Of a stretch of 64,000 nucleotides of DNA, positions 17,353 through 27,287 are shown in pieces. The notes under the pieces are model-generated. The model was not told where the DNA came from and made no database searches. It was given only the letters and a program-made list of their open reading frames with translations. Within the stretch, counting starts at the first letter, position 1; every line of letters starts with the position of its first letter. Made by a program: the position numbers and the translations under genes. This DNA comes from an uncultured Phycicoccus sp. (GTDB lineage: Bacteria; Actinomycetota; Actinomycetes; Actinomycetales; Dermatophilaceae), in the NCBI RefSeq assembly GCF_947495705.1, contig NZ_CANLZR010000005.1, forward strand, positions 186,001 through 250,000, read 5' to 3'.

Positions 17353-20079
17353 TCACGCGGTCTCCGGCATGGCGTCCGCGAGCTCGGCGCGCGAGCGGAT
17401 CCCGAGCTTGAGGTAGACGTGCCGCAGGTGGTACTCGACCGTCTTCGGGGAGAGGAAGAGCGCCGCCGCCGCCTCGCGGGTCGTCGCACCGCCAGCGAGG
17501 ATGCGGGCGACCTGCCGTTCCTGTGGGGTCAGCTGCTCGACCCCCGAGACCCCCCGCCGCTGGGCGCTCTCCCCCGTCGCCTTGAGCTCGGTCTCGGCCC
17601 GGTCCGCCCACACCCGCGCCCCGAGCGCGTCGAAGGTGCCGAGCGCCGAGCGCAGGACGGGCCGGGCGTCCACGCGGCGGCGGGACCGGCGGAGCCGCGC
17701 CCCGTAGGCGAGCTCGGTCCGGGCGGTCTCGAACCCGTCGAGGGTGCGGGCATGGTGCTCGAGCGCGACCTGGAAGTGCTCGTCGACCGCGTCGTCGGGG
17801 GCGACGAGCCCGAGCCCCCGCGCCGCGCGGGCCAGCGACCACGGCTGGCCCTTCGCGCGCGCCCGGTCGGCGTACCGCCGCGCCTGGCTGCGCGCCTCGT
17901 CACCGGAGCCGACCCGGAGCAGCGCCTCGACGAGCTCCGGCCCGGGTGAGATGTCGACGTCGTCGAAGCCCGACGCCGCGAGCAGCCGGTCCACCTCCTG
18001 GAACCGCGTGAGCGCCGCCTCGGCCCGTCCGAGGCCGAGGTCGAGCTCCGCGAGCGCCGTCACCGACCAGACCTCGAAGAACCCCAGCTGCCGCTCCCGC
18101 GCCGACGCCAGGGCCTCCTCGGCGTGGGCGAGACACTCCGCCTCGGCCCCGCGCCGGGCCTCGAGCCAGGCGAGACCGGCGAGGCACGCGGCGAGGTCCG
18201 TCGCCTGTCCCGCCTCCCGGGCGAGCTGGACCCCCTCGGTGTAGGAGGCCGTCGCGTCGTCCCAACGGTCGGTGGTCGCCTGGTCCCGGCCGACGTAGAA
18301 CAGCAGCACGGGCAGGACCGCGAGGTCGGTCCTGCTCCGGACGTGCCCCATGACGGCGGCGACCTGCTCGCGGCCACCGCTCTCCCGCAGGAACAGCGTC
18401 CCGAGGACCACCCACGGCGCGAGCGGAGGGTCCGCCAGCAGGCCGGGGTCCTCCCGGGTCCGGGCCAGCGCCTCGTGCAGGCGGTCCGCGCCCCCGGTGC
18501 CCGCGGCGACGCCGGCGATACCGGTCGCCACGAGAGCGATCCACGCGGAGCGGGCCGACAGCCGTGGCCGGAGTGCCTCGATCGCGGCGGCGGCGCGGCT
18601 CATCGCGGTCGCGTCCCCGACGAACTGGGCGGCGACCACCGCCTCGCCGAGCAGCTCCACCGCCCGGTCCGGGTGCCCGGCCGCGATCTGGGCGCCGGTC
18701 GCCACGAGCGCGTCGTACGCCCGGACCGGGTCGCCCGCACGGACCGCGATGGTCGCGTCGAGCACCGCGACGCGCACCTCCAGCGCCTCGGGCACCGGGC
18801 GGAGCCTCGCCCGCGCGAGCAGCTCCAGCGCCACGTCCGCACCGCCGGCCCGCCAGGCGCTCTCCGCAGCCGCGACGAGGTGCTCGGCCTCGTCTGCGGG
18901 CCGGGTGGCGAGCGAGGCGGCCCGCCGGAAGCCGGCCGCCGCCACCGCGTACGCACCCCGCAGGCTCGCCCGCTCCGCGGCGCGCGCGAGCTCGGCCGCG
19001 ACCCGGGCATCCGGGCCGACGGCGGCCTCGCCGAGGTGCCAGGCCCGCCGGTCGTCCTCGGCCGGGAGCGCGGCCGCCACCGCCTCGTGCACGGCCCGGC
19101 GCTCGGCCGGTGTCGCCCGGGCGTACACCCCGGACGGCACGAGCCCGTGCCGGAAGACGACCCGCCCGAGGTCGACGGCGAGCAGCCGCGCGGACCGGGC
19201 CTCGTCCAGCGCCGACACGTTGACGCCCAGGTGAGCGCAGGCCCGGGTCACGACCCCCAGGTCGTCGACCCCGCTGGCCGCGACGAGGACGGCGGTCCGC
19301 GCGCCCGCCGACAGCCCCTGCGCCCGCTGCGCGAAGGCGTCCGCCACCGACTGCGGGACCGGAACGGGGACCCCCTCGGGGAGGGCGAGGAGGGCGTCGA
19401 GGTCCTGGGCGAGCTCGAGCACGGCGAGGGGGTTCCCCCCGGTCACCGAGTGGAGCCGGGTCGCCGCGGCATCGGAGACGGCGCCGACCTCGGCCCGGAC
19501 CAGGGCCGCCGCCTCGGCGTCCGTGAGCCCGCCGACCGGCAGCGACGGCAGCTCGGCGTCACCGACGACGCACGGGATGTCGGCGCGGACCGCGAACAGG
19601 AGGCACAGCGGGTCGGCGGACAACCGTCGCGCCGCGAAGCACAGGGCCTGCGAGGACGGGACGTCCAGGTGATGGGCGTCGTCGACGACGCAGAGCATCG
19701 GCGCGTCCTCCGCGGCCCGGCTCAGCAGGCTGAGCGTCGCTGCCCCGACCGCGAACCGCTGCGCCCCGGACCCCGGCGTCAGGGCCAGGGCGGAGCCGAG
19801 GGCCGCGGCCTGGGGCGCGGGGATGCTCGGGAGGAAGGACAGGACCGGGCGGAGCAGCTGAAGGAGCCCGCCGAACGGGACCTCACGCTCGGCGGCCACC
19901 CCGGTCGCCCACAGGACGGGCATCCGGGCCTCGCGGGCGCGGCCGGCGGCGTCCTCGAGCAGCGTGCTCTTGCCGATCCCGGCCTCGCCGATGAGCACCA
20001 GGGTGCCGCTGCGGCCGACGCGCGCCGAGGTGACCAGGGCATCGAGGACCTGGCGTTCGCTCTCGCGGCCGACCAGCAC
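17353..20079 (-). CDS. LuxR-family regulator with N-terminal AAA ATPase
   Basis: Walker A LIGEAGIGKSTLL; C-terminal LTPQERQVARILAGGATTREAAAALFLSPKTVEYHLRHVYLKLGI. Confidence 0.92.
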   Translation of the reverse strand: MLVGRESERQVLDALVTSARVGRSGTLVLIGEAGIGKSTLLEDAAGRAREARMPVLWATGVAAEREVPFGGLLQLLRPVLSFLPSIPAPQAAALGSALALTPGSGAQRFAVGAATLSLLSRAAEDAPMLCVVDDAHHLDVPSSQALCFAARRLSADPLCLLFAVRADIPCVVGDAELPSLPVGGLTDAEAAALVRAEVGAVSDAAATRLHSVTGGNPLAVLELAQDLDALLALPEGVPVPVPQSVADAFAQRAQGLSAGARTAVLVAASGVDDLGVVTRACAHLGVNVSALDEARSARLLAVDLGRVVFRHGLVPSGVYARATPAERRAVHEAVAAALPAEDDRRAWHLGEAAVGPDARVAAELARAAERASLRGAYAVAAAGFRRAASLATRPADEAEHLVAAAESAWRAGGADVALELLARARLRPVPEALEVRVAVLDATIAVRAGDPVRAYDALVATGAQIAAGHPDRAVELLGEAVVAAQFVGDATAMSRAAAAIEALRPRLSARSAWIALVATGIAGVAAGTGGADRLHEALARTREDPGLLADPPLAPWVVLGTLFLRESGGREQVAAVMGHVRSRTDLAVLPVLLFYVGRDQATTDRWDDATASYTEGVQLAREAGQATDLAACLAGLAWLEARRGAEAECLAHAEEALASARERQLGFFEVWSVTALAELDLGLGRAEAALTRFQEVDRLLAASGFDDVDISPGPELVEALLRVGSGDEARSQARRYADRARAKGQPWSLARAARGLGLVAPDDAVDEHFQVALEHHARTLDGFETARTELAYGARLRRSRRRVDARPVLRSALGTFDALGARVWADRAETELKATGESAQRRGVSGVEQLTPQERQVARILAGGATTREAAAALFLSPKTVEYHLRHVYLKLGIRSRAELADAMPETA

Positions 20080-20180
20080 CTCGCCAGTCTAGGGAGGAGA
20101 CCAGGGGGGTCCCCGGATGCGGCGGGGCGGCCCGGACGCGGAGCCTGGCGGGACCAGCACCCACCACCGAGGAGCACCCC

Positions 20181-21269
20181 ATGACCACCATCGAGCAGAC
20201 CCCCACCCGCGACGTCGACCCCGACAAGCTGATGTCCTTCGTCTTCCAGGCCGTCGGCGAGGTCGGCGCGGCCCTCAACACGGCGCTGGTCGTCATGGGC
20301 GACGCGCTCGGGTACTACACGACCATGGCCGACGGGGAGCCGATCACGCCCGCGGCCCTCGCCGAGCGCACCGGGACCGCCGAGCCCTACGCCCGCGAGT
20401 GGCTCAGCGCCCAGGCCGCCGGGGGCTACGTCGAGTACGACGCTCCGACCCGCACCTACACCCTCCCCCCGGAGCAGGCCGTCGCGCTCGCGGACCCGAC
20501 GAGCCCCGCCTACCTTCCCGGGTTCTTCCAGATCGCGCACGGCACCGTCCGCGACACCCCCGCCGTCCTCGGCGCGGCGCGGACGGGTGACGGCATCGGC
20601 TGGCACGCGCACAACACCGACGTGCACCACGGCTGCGAGCGGTTCTTCCGCTCGATGTACAACGGCCACCTCCTCGGCGAGTGGCTGCCGGCGCTCGAGG
20701 GGGTCGTCGGCAAGCTCGACCGCGGTGCGCGGGTGGCCGACGTCGGCTGCGGTCACGGCGCCTCCACCATCCTCATGGCCCGCGCCTTCCCGGCCTCGAC
20801 CTTCGTCGGCTCCGACTACCACGCGGCGTCCGTCGAGATCGCCCGGCAGCGGGCGCACGAGGCCGGGGTGGCGGACCGGGTGACCTTCGAGGTGGCCTCG
20901 GCGACGGAGTTCACCGGCGCCGGCTACGACCTCGTGACGATGTTCGACTGCCTGCACGACATGGGCGACCCGGTCGGGGCCGCCGCCCACGTGCGCACGG
21001 CGATCGCGGACGACGGCACCTGGATGGTGGTCGAGCCCATGGCCGGCGACCACGTGGAGGACAACCTCACCCCGGTCGGCCGGGCGTTCTACGGCTTCTC
21101 CACGCTGCTCTGCACGCCGGCGTCGCTGTCGCAGGACGTCGGTCTCGCCCTCGGCACCCAGGCGGGCCCGGCCCGGATCCGGGACGTCACGGTGGCCGGC
21201 GGCTTCACCGGCGGCTTCCGCACCGCCGCGTCGACCCCGTTCAACAACGTGTTCGAGATCCGTCCGTGA
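20181..21269 (+). CDS. SAM methyltransferase with N-terminal winged helix (Rv2258c-like)
   Basis: RVADVGCGHGASTILMARAFP motif I; N-terminal wHTH-like region. Confidence 0.88.
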   Translation: MTTIEQTPTRDVDPDKLMSFVFQAVGEVGAALNTALVVMGDALGYYTTMADGEPITPAALAERTGTAEPYAREWLSAQAAGGYVEYDAPTRTYTLPPEQAVALADPTSPAYLPGFFQIAHGTVRDTPAVLGAARTGDGIGWHAHNTDVHHGCERFFRSMYNGHLLGEWLPALEGVVGKLDRGARVADVGCGHGASTILMARAFPASTFVGSDYHAASVEIARQRAHEAGVADRVTFEVASATEFTGAGYDLVTMFDCLHDMGDPVGAAAHVRTAIADDGTWMVVEPMAGDHVEDNLTPVGRAFYGFSTLLCTPASLSQDVGLALGTQAGPARIRDVTVAGGFTGGFRTAASTPFNNVFEIRP

Positions 21270-21316
21270 GGAGGTCCGAGGGTGACGGCGGAGCCGGCCG
21301 GGTGGAGACTGCCGGG

Positions 21317-23452
21317 ATGGGGCAGGACCCGAGCCGGGCCGCGGACCCGGACGTGAGCGGCGTCGCGGTCCGGGACGGGGTGGAGCTCGCCTACGAGGTC
21401 TTCGGCCGGCAGCACTCCCCCACGGTCCTGCTGCTGCCCACCTGGTCCATCATTCCCTCGCGGCACTGGAAGGGGCAGGTGGCGTACCTGTCGCGGCGCT
21501 ACCGGGTCGTGACGTTCGACGGGCGCGGCTCGGGACGGTCGAGCCGTCCCGCCGGGGCCGAGGCGTACACGAACCGTGAGTACGCGCAGGACGTGCTCGC
21601 GGTCCTGGAGGCCACCGGCACCGAGCAGGCGGTGCTCGTCAGCCTGTCGTGCGGGGCCGCGTGGTCGGTGCACGTCGCGGCGGAGCATCCCGAGCGCGTG
21701 CTGGGGATCGTCGCGATCGCCCCGTCGTGCGGGCTCGACGTCCCGACCCCGGGCCGGGACCACCTGCGGTGGGACGAGCGGCCCGCGACGACGCGCGGCT
21801 GGGCGAAGTACAACAAGCACTACTGGCTCGACGGGGGGTACGAGGACTTCGTCCGGTTCTTCTTCGCCCAGATGTACTCCGAACCGCACTCGACGAAACA
21901 GATCGAGGACTGCATCGGGTGGGCCCACGGCATCGACGGCCGCATCCTGGCCGACACCCACGCCGGCCGCGAGGGGTACGACGGCGCGGTGTGCGAACCG
22001 CTCGCCCCGCTGGCCCGGCAGGTGCGCTGCCCGGTCCTGGTCCTGCACGGCACCGACGACCGGGTCCGCCCGCCGGGGTTCGGCGAGCGGCTCGCCGAGC
22101 TGACCGGCGGTGATCTCGTGCTCCTCGAGGGCAGCGGGCACGGCCCGCACGCCCGCGACCCGGTCCGGGTCAACCACCTCCTGGCCGGGTTCGTCGACCG
22201 GGTGGTGCCGCGGCCGGCGCAGCCCCGGTGGTCACGAGCCGCCGGGCGGCGACCCCGGGCGCTGTACCTGTCCTCCCCCATCGGTCTCGGCCACGCCCGA
22301 CGGGACGTGGCCGTCGCGGCTGCCCTGCGCGAGCGCCATCCCGACCTGCAGGTCGACTGGCTCGCGCAGGACCCCGTCACCCGGGTCCTGTCCGAGCAGG
22401 GCGAGCACGTGCACCCCGCCTCGCGGTGGCTGCGCAACGAGTCCGGCCACATCGAGCACGAGTGCGGGGAGCACGACCTGCACGCCTTCCAGGCGATCCG
22501 GCGGATGGACGAGATCCTCGTCGCGAACTTCATGCTGTTCGCCGACCTCGTCGCCGACGAGCCGTACGACCTCGTCGTCGCCGACGAGGCCTGGGAGGTC
22601 GACCACTTCCTCCACGAGAACCCCGAGCTCAAGCGCTTCTCGTTCGCCTGGCTCACGGACTTCGTCGGGTGGCTGCCGATGCCCGACGGCGGAGCCGAGG
22701 AGGCGCGGCTCACCGCGGACTACAACGCCGAGATGCTCGAGCAGCGAGCCCGGTACGCGCGGATCCGCGACGCCTCCGTCTTCGTCGGCAACCCGGCCGA
22801 CGTCGTGCCGGACGACTTCGGGCCCGGCCTGCCGAGCATCCGGACGTGGACGGCGGAGCACTTCGACTTCGCCGGGTACGTCACCGGCTTCGACCCCGCG
22901 GCGGTGACCACCGGCGCCGACCTGCGGGCCGGGCTCGGCATCGGCGACGACGAGCGGCTGTGCCTCGTCACCGTCGGCGGGTCGGGCGTCGGGACCTCGC
23001 TGCTGCGCCGGGTGCTCGACGCGGTGCCCGTCGCCCGCGCGCTGGCCCCGGACCTGCGCTTCCTCGTCGTCGCGGGGCCCCGGATCGACCCGGCGTCCCT
23101 GCCGGCCGTGCCCGGTGCGCACGTCGTGGGCTACCTCCCGGACCTCTACCGGTACCTCGCCGCCTGCGACCTGGCGGTCGTGCAGGGCGGGCTCACGACG
23201 TGCATGGAGCTGACGGCCCTCGGCAAGCGCTTCGTCTACGTCCCGCTGCGCCACCACTTCGAGCAGACCTTCCACGTGCGGCACCGGCTCGAGCAGTACG
23301 GCGCGGGCCGGATGCTCACCTACGACGAGGCCGCCGACCGCGACGCCCTCGCAAGGGTCCTCCTCGACGAGCTGGCCCGCGACGTCGCCTACCGGCCCGT
23401 CGAGACCGACGGCGCCGCCCGGGCGGCGGACGTGCTGAGCGCCGTGTTCTGA
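21317..23452 (+). CDS. Alpha/beta hydrolase fused to GT-B-type glycosyltransferase-like domain
   Basis: N-term FDGRGSGRSSRP, VSLSCGA, GTDDRV, GSGHGPHARDP; C-term SSPIGLGHARRDVAVAAALRERHP ... VQGGLTTCMELTALGKRFVYVPL. Confidence 0.85.
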   Translation: MGQDPSRAADPDVSGVAVRDGVELAYEVFGRQHSPTVLLLPTWSIIPSRHWKGQVAYLSRRYRVVTFDGRGSGRSSRPAGAEAYTNREYAQDVLAVLEATGTEQAVLVSLSCGAAWSVHVAAEHPERVLGIVAIAPSCGLDVPTPGRDHLRWDERPATTRGWAKYNKHYWLDGGYEDFVRFFFAQMYSEPHSTKQIEDCIGWAHGIDGRILADTHAGREGYDGAVCEPLAPLARQVRCPVLVLHGTDDRVRPPGFGERLAELTGGDLVLLEGSGHGPHARDPVRVNHLLAGFVDRVVPRPAQPRWSRAAGRRPRALYLSSPIGLGHARRDVAVAAALRERHPDLQVDWLAQDPVTRVLSEQGEHVHPASRWLRNESGHIEHECGEHDLHAFQAIRRMDEILVANFMLFADLVADEPYDLVVADEAWEVDHFLHENPELKRFSFAWLTDFVGWLPMPDGGAEEARLTADYNAEMLEQRARYARIRDASVFVGNPADVVPDDFGPGLPSIRTWTAEHFDFAGYVTGFDPAAVTTGADLRAGLGIGDDERLCLVTVGGSGVGTSLLRRVLDAVPVARALAPDLRFLVVAGPRIDPASLPAVPGAHVVGYLPDLYRYLAACDLAVVQGGLTTCMELTALGKRFVYVPLRHHFEQTFHVRHRLEQYGAGRMLTYDEAADRDALARVLLDELARDVAYRPVETDGAARAADVLSAVF

Positions 23453-23479
23453 CCGGGCCGGGCGCGGCGGTGCCGGGGC

Positions 23480-24385
23480 TCAGAGGCCGAGGGCGTCGTG
23501 CACCTCGAGGGTGGCGGTCGAGCGGTTCATCGTGATGAAGTGCAGCCCCGGCGCGCCCTCGTCGAGCATCCGCCGGCCGATCTCGGTGGCGATCTGCACC
23601 CCGACGGCACGCACCGCCGCCGGGTCGTCCTTGACGGCCTCGAGCCGCGCGACGACCGTCGGCGGCAGCGGCGTCCCCATGAGGTCGGACATCCGCTGGA
23701 TCTGCCGGACGTTCGTCACCGGCATGAGCCCCGGCGTGATCGGCAGGTCGCGGCGCGCGGCCACCCGGTCCCGCAGCCGCAGGTAGCTGTCGGCGTCGAA
23801 GACCATCTGGGTGATGGCGAACGTCGCCCCCGCGTCGGCCTTGCGGACGAGGACCTCGACGTCGTGGTCGAGGTCGGGGCTGTCCGGGTGCACGTCGGGG
23901 AAGGCCGCGACCCCGACCGTGAAGTCGCCGAGGCCGCGCACGAGCCGGACGAGGTCGTCGGCGTGGTCGAGACCCTCGGGGTGCGCCGTCCACTCGCCGC
24001 GCACGTTGCCGGGCGGGTCACCCCGCAGGGCGAGGATGTTGCGCACCCCCGAGGCGGCGTAGTGCCCGACGACCTGGCGCAGCTCGCGCACCGCGGCGCC
24101 GACGCAGGTGAGGTGCGCCAGCGGGGTCAGCGAGGTCTCGTCGGCGATCCGGGCCGTCACCCGCACCGTCCGGTCCTGGGTCGTGCCGCCCGCCCCGTAC
24201 GTGACCGAGACGAACGCCGGCCGGACCCGCTCGAGGCGCCGGACGGCGTCCCACAGCAGTGCCTCGGCGGCGTCGTCCTTCGGGGGGAAGAACTCGAAGC
24301 TGATGGACGGCCGGTCCGAGCGCAGGCGTGTCGGGATGGACGCCACGAGGTGCTCGGGGCGCCCTCCTCCTCCGTACTGGGCCAT
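23480..24385 (-). CDS. metF: Methylenetetrahydrofolate reductase
   Basis: ISFEFFPPKDD, FVSVTYGAGGTTQDRT, NILALRGDPP. Confidence 0.93.
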   Translation of the reverse strand: MAQYGGGGRPEHLVASIPTRLRSDRPSISFEFFPPKDDAAEALLWDAVRRLERVRPAFVSVTYGAGGTTQDRTVRVTARIADETSLTPLAHLTCVGAAVRELRQVVGHYAASGVRNILALRGDPPGNVRGEWTAHPEGLDHADDLVRLVRGLGDFTVGVAAFPDVHPDSPDLDHDVEVLVRKADAGATFAITQMVFDADSYLRLRDRVAARRDLPITPGLMPVTNVRQIQRMSDLMGTPLPPTVVARLEAVKDDPAAVRAVGVQIATEIGRRMLDEGAPGLHFITMNRSTATLEVHDALGL

Positions 24386-24392
24386 GGCGCCG

Positions 24393-24398
24393 AGGCTA
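24393..24398 (-). promoter_or_regulatory. Putative -10 (TAGCCT), 7 nt before metF ATG: leaderless start
   Basis: TANNNT at leaderless spacing. Confidence 0.55.
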
Positions 24399-24469
24399 CG
24401 CGAGCAGCCACCCCGTAGGCTCGGTCGCGCCATCATCCGAACCCCCCACGCCCCGCTCCAGGAGCCCTC

Positions 24470-25555
24470 GTGACCAGCGTGCTCGACACCGCCGACCTGC
24501 GGCGCCGGGTACAGGCCGTCCTCGACGCCGAGCTCGGCGCGCAGGCCGGCGTCCTGGCCGAGCTCGGCCCGGACGTCGAGGACCTGCTGCACGCCGTCGG
24601 CGGTCTCCTGCGGGGCGGCAAGCGGCTGCGTGCGGCGTTCCTCTACTGGGGGGCGCGGGCGGCCGGGATCGCCGACTCCGAGGCGCTGGTCCGCCTGGCC
24701 TCCGCGATGGAGCTGTTCCAGGCGGCGGCGCTCATCCACGACGACGTCATGGACGACTCCGACACCCGCCGTGGCCGGCCGGCCGCGCACCGGGCCCTCG
24801 CCACCCGGCACGCGGCCCGCGGCTGGTCCGGCGACGACGAGCGCTTCGGCCTCGCCGGCGCCGTCCTCGCGGGCAACCTCTGCCTCACCTGGACCGACGA
24901 GATGTACGCCCGCTGCGGCCTTCCCGAGGCCGACCTCGCCCGGGGCCGCCCGGTGTTCGACCGGATGCGCACCCAGCTCATGGCCGGTCAGTTCCTCGAC
25001 GTCGTCGAGTCGATGCGCCCGTGGGACGGCGTCGCCGACGCCGAGCGGGTCGAGCGGGCCGGGCGGGTCATCCGGTACAAGAGCGCGAAGTACACCGTCG
25101 AGCACCCCCTCCTCATCGGCGCCACGGTCGGCGGGCTCGACGACGCCGGGCTCGCGGCGCTCTCGCGCTACGGCCTCGACCTGGGCCGGGCCTTCCAGCT
25201 GCGCGACGACCTGCTCGGCGTCTTCGGCGACCCCGAGCAGACCGGCAAGCCCGCGGGCGACGACCTGCGCGAGGGCAAGCGCACCGTCCTGCTCGCGCAC
25301 GCCCTCGCCGGCGCCGGGGACGACGGCCGGGCCCGGGTCGAGCACCTGCTCGGCCGGGCCGACCTCGCCGCCGACGACGTCGACGAGCTGCGGGCCGTCA
25401 TCACCGGGTCCGGCGCGGTCGACCTCCTCGAGGACGAGATCGGCCGGCTCGCGGCCACCGCCCGGGAGGCGCTCACGGGGGCCCCGGCCCTGGACGACGA
25501 GGCCCGCGGGGTCCTGCTCGACCTCGTGACGACGGCCACGGCCCGCTCGGCCTGA
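24470..25555 (+). CDS. Polyprenyl diphosphate synthase
   Basis: ALIHDDVMDDSDTRRG (FARM) and FQLRDDLLGVFGD (SARM). Confidence 0.93.
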   Translation: MTSVLDTADLRRRVQAVLDAELGAQAGVLAELGPDVEDLLHAVGGLLRGGKRLRAAFLYWGARAAGIADSEALVRLASAMELFQAAALIHDDVMDDSDTRRGRPAAHRALATRHAARGWSGDDERFGLAGAVLAGNLCLTWTDEMYARCGLPEADLARGRPVFDRMRTQLMAGQFLDVVESMRPWDGVADAERVERAGRVIRYKSAKYTVEHPLLIGATVGGLDDAGLAALSRYGLDLGRAFQLRDDLLGVFGDPEQTGKPAGDDLREGKRTVLLAHALAGAGDDGRARVEHLLGRADLAADDVDELRAVITGSGAVDLLEDEIGRLAATAREALTGAPALDDEARGVLLDLVTTATARSA

Positions 25556-25577
25556 CGGCCGGCGGGGCGCTGGGGCG

Positions 25578-25961
25578 CTAGAAGGCCTCTTCCATCGCGC
25601 GCCGCCGGACCTCGGTCTTGAAGCCGGCGCGGATGGCGTCGATCGGGGTGCCGGGCACCGGCAACGTGGGGTCAGGGGTGTGCAGCCAGCGGACGATCTC
25701 CTCGTCGTTCATCCCGCCGTCGGCGAGGACCGTGAAGGTCCCCTTGAGCGCGTGGAGGGGGCCGTCGTCGCCGATGAACCCTTCGGGGACGGCCAGAACG
25801 CGACGCTCCCCGACGCGGACCGCGAGCAGCTCGCGGTCCTCGATGAGCCGGCGGGCGTCGGCGAGCCGCAGGCCGAGGCGTTCGGCGAGGTCGGGCAGGG
25901 TCACCCAGGCCGGGACGAGGGCCTCGACGTCGGGTGTGGGGTCGGGCGCGGAGTCACTCAC
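25578..25961 (-). CDS. Rv2175c-family DNA-binding protein
   Basis: LPDLAERLGLRLADARRLIEDRELLAVRVG; adjacent to PknL-like kinase as in mycobacteria. Confidence 0.85.
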   Translation of the reverse strand: MSDSAPDPTPDVEALVPAWVTLPDLAERLGLRLADARRLIEDRELLAVRVGERRVLAVPEGFIGDDGPLHALKGTFTVLADGGMNDEEIVRWLHTPDPTLPVPGTPIDAIRAGFKTEVRRRAMEEAF

Positions 25962-26110
25962 GCGGCCAGGGTGCCACAGGCGACACGCCCGCCGTGCGGG
26001 TCCACTCCTGCGAGTACCGGGCGTATCATGCGTCACTCCGCTACCGTTGGCCATCACAGTACCCATCCGCCCCAATCGCACCGGGCGTCTCGAGGCCGAA
26101 GGACCGTGTC

Positions 26111-27235
26111 ATGGTTGCCGCCGCACCACCCCCCGCCGCTCCCCCCGTCGAGCAGGTCATGGCCGTCGTCCACCGCTCGACGACGGCTCCGCACGGCTGG
26201 ACGACGTACCGGGTCCGCTCGGGCGACACCCTCGACGGCATCGCGGCCAGGTACCGCACCACCGTCGGCGCGCTCGTCGCCCGCAACCGCATCCGCACCC
26301 CGGGGCTCATCCACCCGGGCCACGTCCTCAGCGTCCCCCGTACGAGCGCGGCCAAGGCCAAGGCCAAGGCCGCGGCCCCGTCCCGGACCAGCGCCCGGAC
26401 CCACGTCGTGCGCAGCGGCGAGACGGTGAGCCACATCGCGGCCCGATACGGCGTCTCGGTGCCCAGCGTGCTCAAGGCGAACCGCCTCAAGGCGACGAGC
26501 TTCATCCACCCCGGTGACCGGCTCACGGTCCGGGCCGGCACGACGTCGACAGCGAAGGCCTCCCGCAGCGCCAAGCGCACCGCCGGGCCGTCGACGCGCA
26601 GCTACACCGTGCGCTCCGGCGACACCCTGAGCGGCATCGCCGCCCGCAACGGCACGACCGTCTCGCGGATCGCGTCGGCGAGCGGCATCGGGACGCGCTC
26701 GGTCCTGCGGGTCGGGCAGCGCCTGCGCCTGCCGGGCAAGAGCACCACGCATGCGGTCCCCAGCACCTTCGGCGGGGTCACCTACCCCGGATCGGTCGTC
26801 GCCGCGGCCCGGCGCAACCACGACACCCTCGCGAAGCGCTCGGTCCCGAGCCGCAGCGAGGTGAAGAAGATGGTGGCCCGCACGGCTCGCCGCCACGGGG
26901 TCGACCCCCGGCTGGCTCTCGCGGTGTCGTACCAGGAGTCGGGGTGGAACCAGCGGGCCGTGTCGCCGGCGAACGCCGTCGGCGCGATGCAGGTCATCCC
27001 GGCCGCCGGGGACTGGGCCTCCTCCCTCGTGGGCCGCAAGCTGAACCTCCTCGACGCCCAGGACAACGTCACCGCCGGGGTCGTCATGCTCCGGGCGCTC
27101 GGCCGCTCGACCTCGAGCACCGAGATGACGGTCGCCGCGTACTACCAGGGGCTGGCGTCGGTCCGCTCCCGCGGCCTGTACTCCGACACCAAGGTCTACG
27201 TCCGCAACATCATGCGGCTGCGCAGCACGATGTGA
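26111..27235 (+). CDS. LysM-repeat protein with C-terminal lytic transglycosylase domain
   Basis: Three LysM motifs (YRVRSGDTLDGIAARY, HVVRSGETVSHIAARY, YTVRSGDTLSGIAARN), SYQESGWNQRAVSPANAVGAMQVIP; start uncertain. Confidence 0.85.
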   Translation: MVAAAPPPAAPPVEQVMAVVHRSTTAPHGWTTYRVRSGDTLDGIAARYRTTVGALVARNRIRTPGLIHPGHVLSVPRTSAAKAKAKAAAPSRTSARTHVVRSGETVSHIAARYGVSVPSVLKANRLKATSFIHPGDRLTVRAGTTSTAKASRSAKRTAGPSTRSYTVRSGDTLSGIAARNGTTVSRIASASGIGTRSVLRVGQRLRLPGKSTTHAVPSTFGGVTYPGSVVAAARRNHDTLAKRSVPSRSEVKKMVARTARRHGVDPRLALAVSYQESGWNQRAVSPANAVGAMQVIPAAGDWASSLVGRKLNLLDAQDNVTAGVVMLRALGRSTSSTEMTVAAYYQGLASVRSRGLYSDTKVYVRNIMRLRSTM

Positions 27236-27275
27236 CGGGCCCTGGGCGTGAATCGGGGATGAGCCGGTGACTACG

Positions 27276-27281
27276 TACACT
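27276..27281 (+). promoter_or_regulatory. Putative -10 (TACACT), 6 nt before GTG 27288
   Basis: TANNNT at leaderless spacing. Confidence 0.5.
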
Positions 27282-27287
27282 CGTGCG

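Noticed and set aside
26345-26380. Short ggccaa tandem repeat in the LysM gene
   Set aside because: Encodes a simple AK-rich linker between LysM domains; no sign of a mobile or regulatory repeat.
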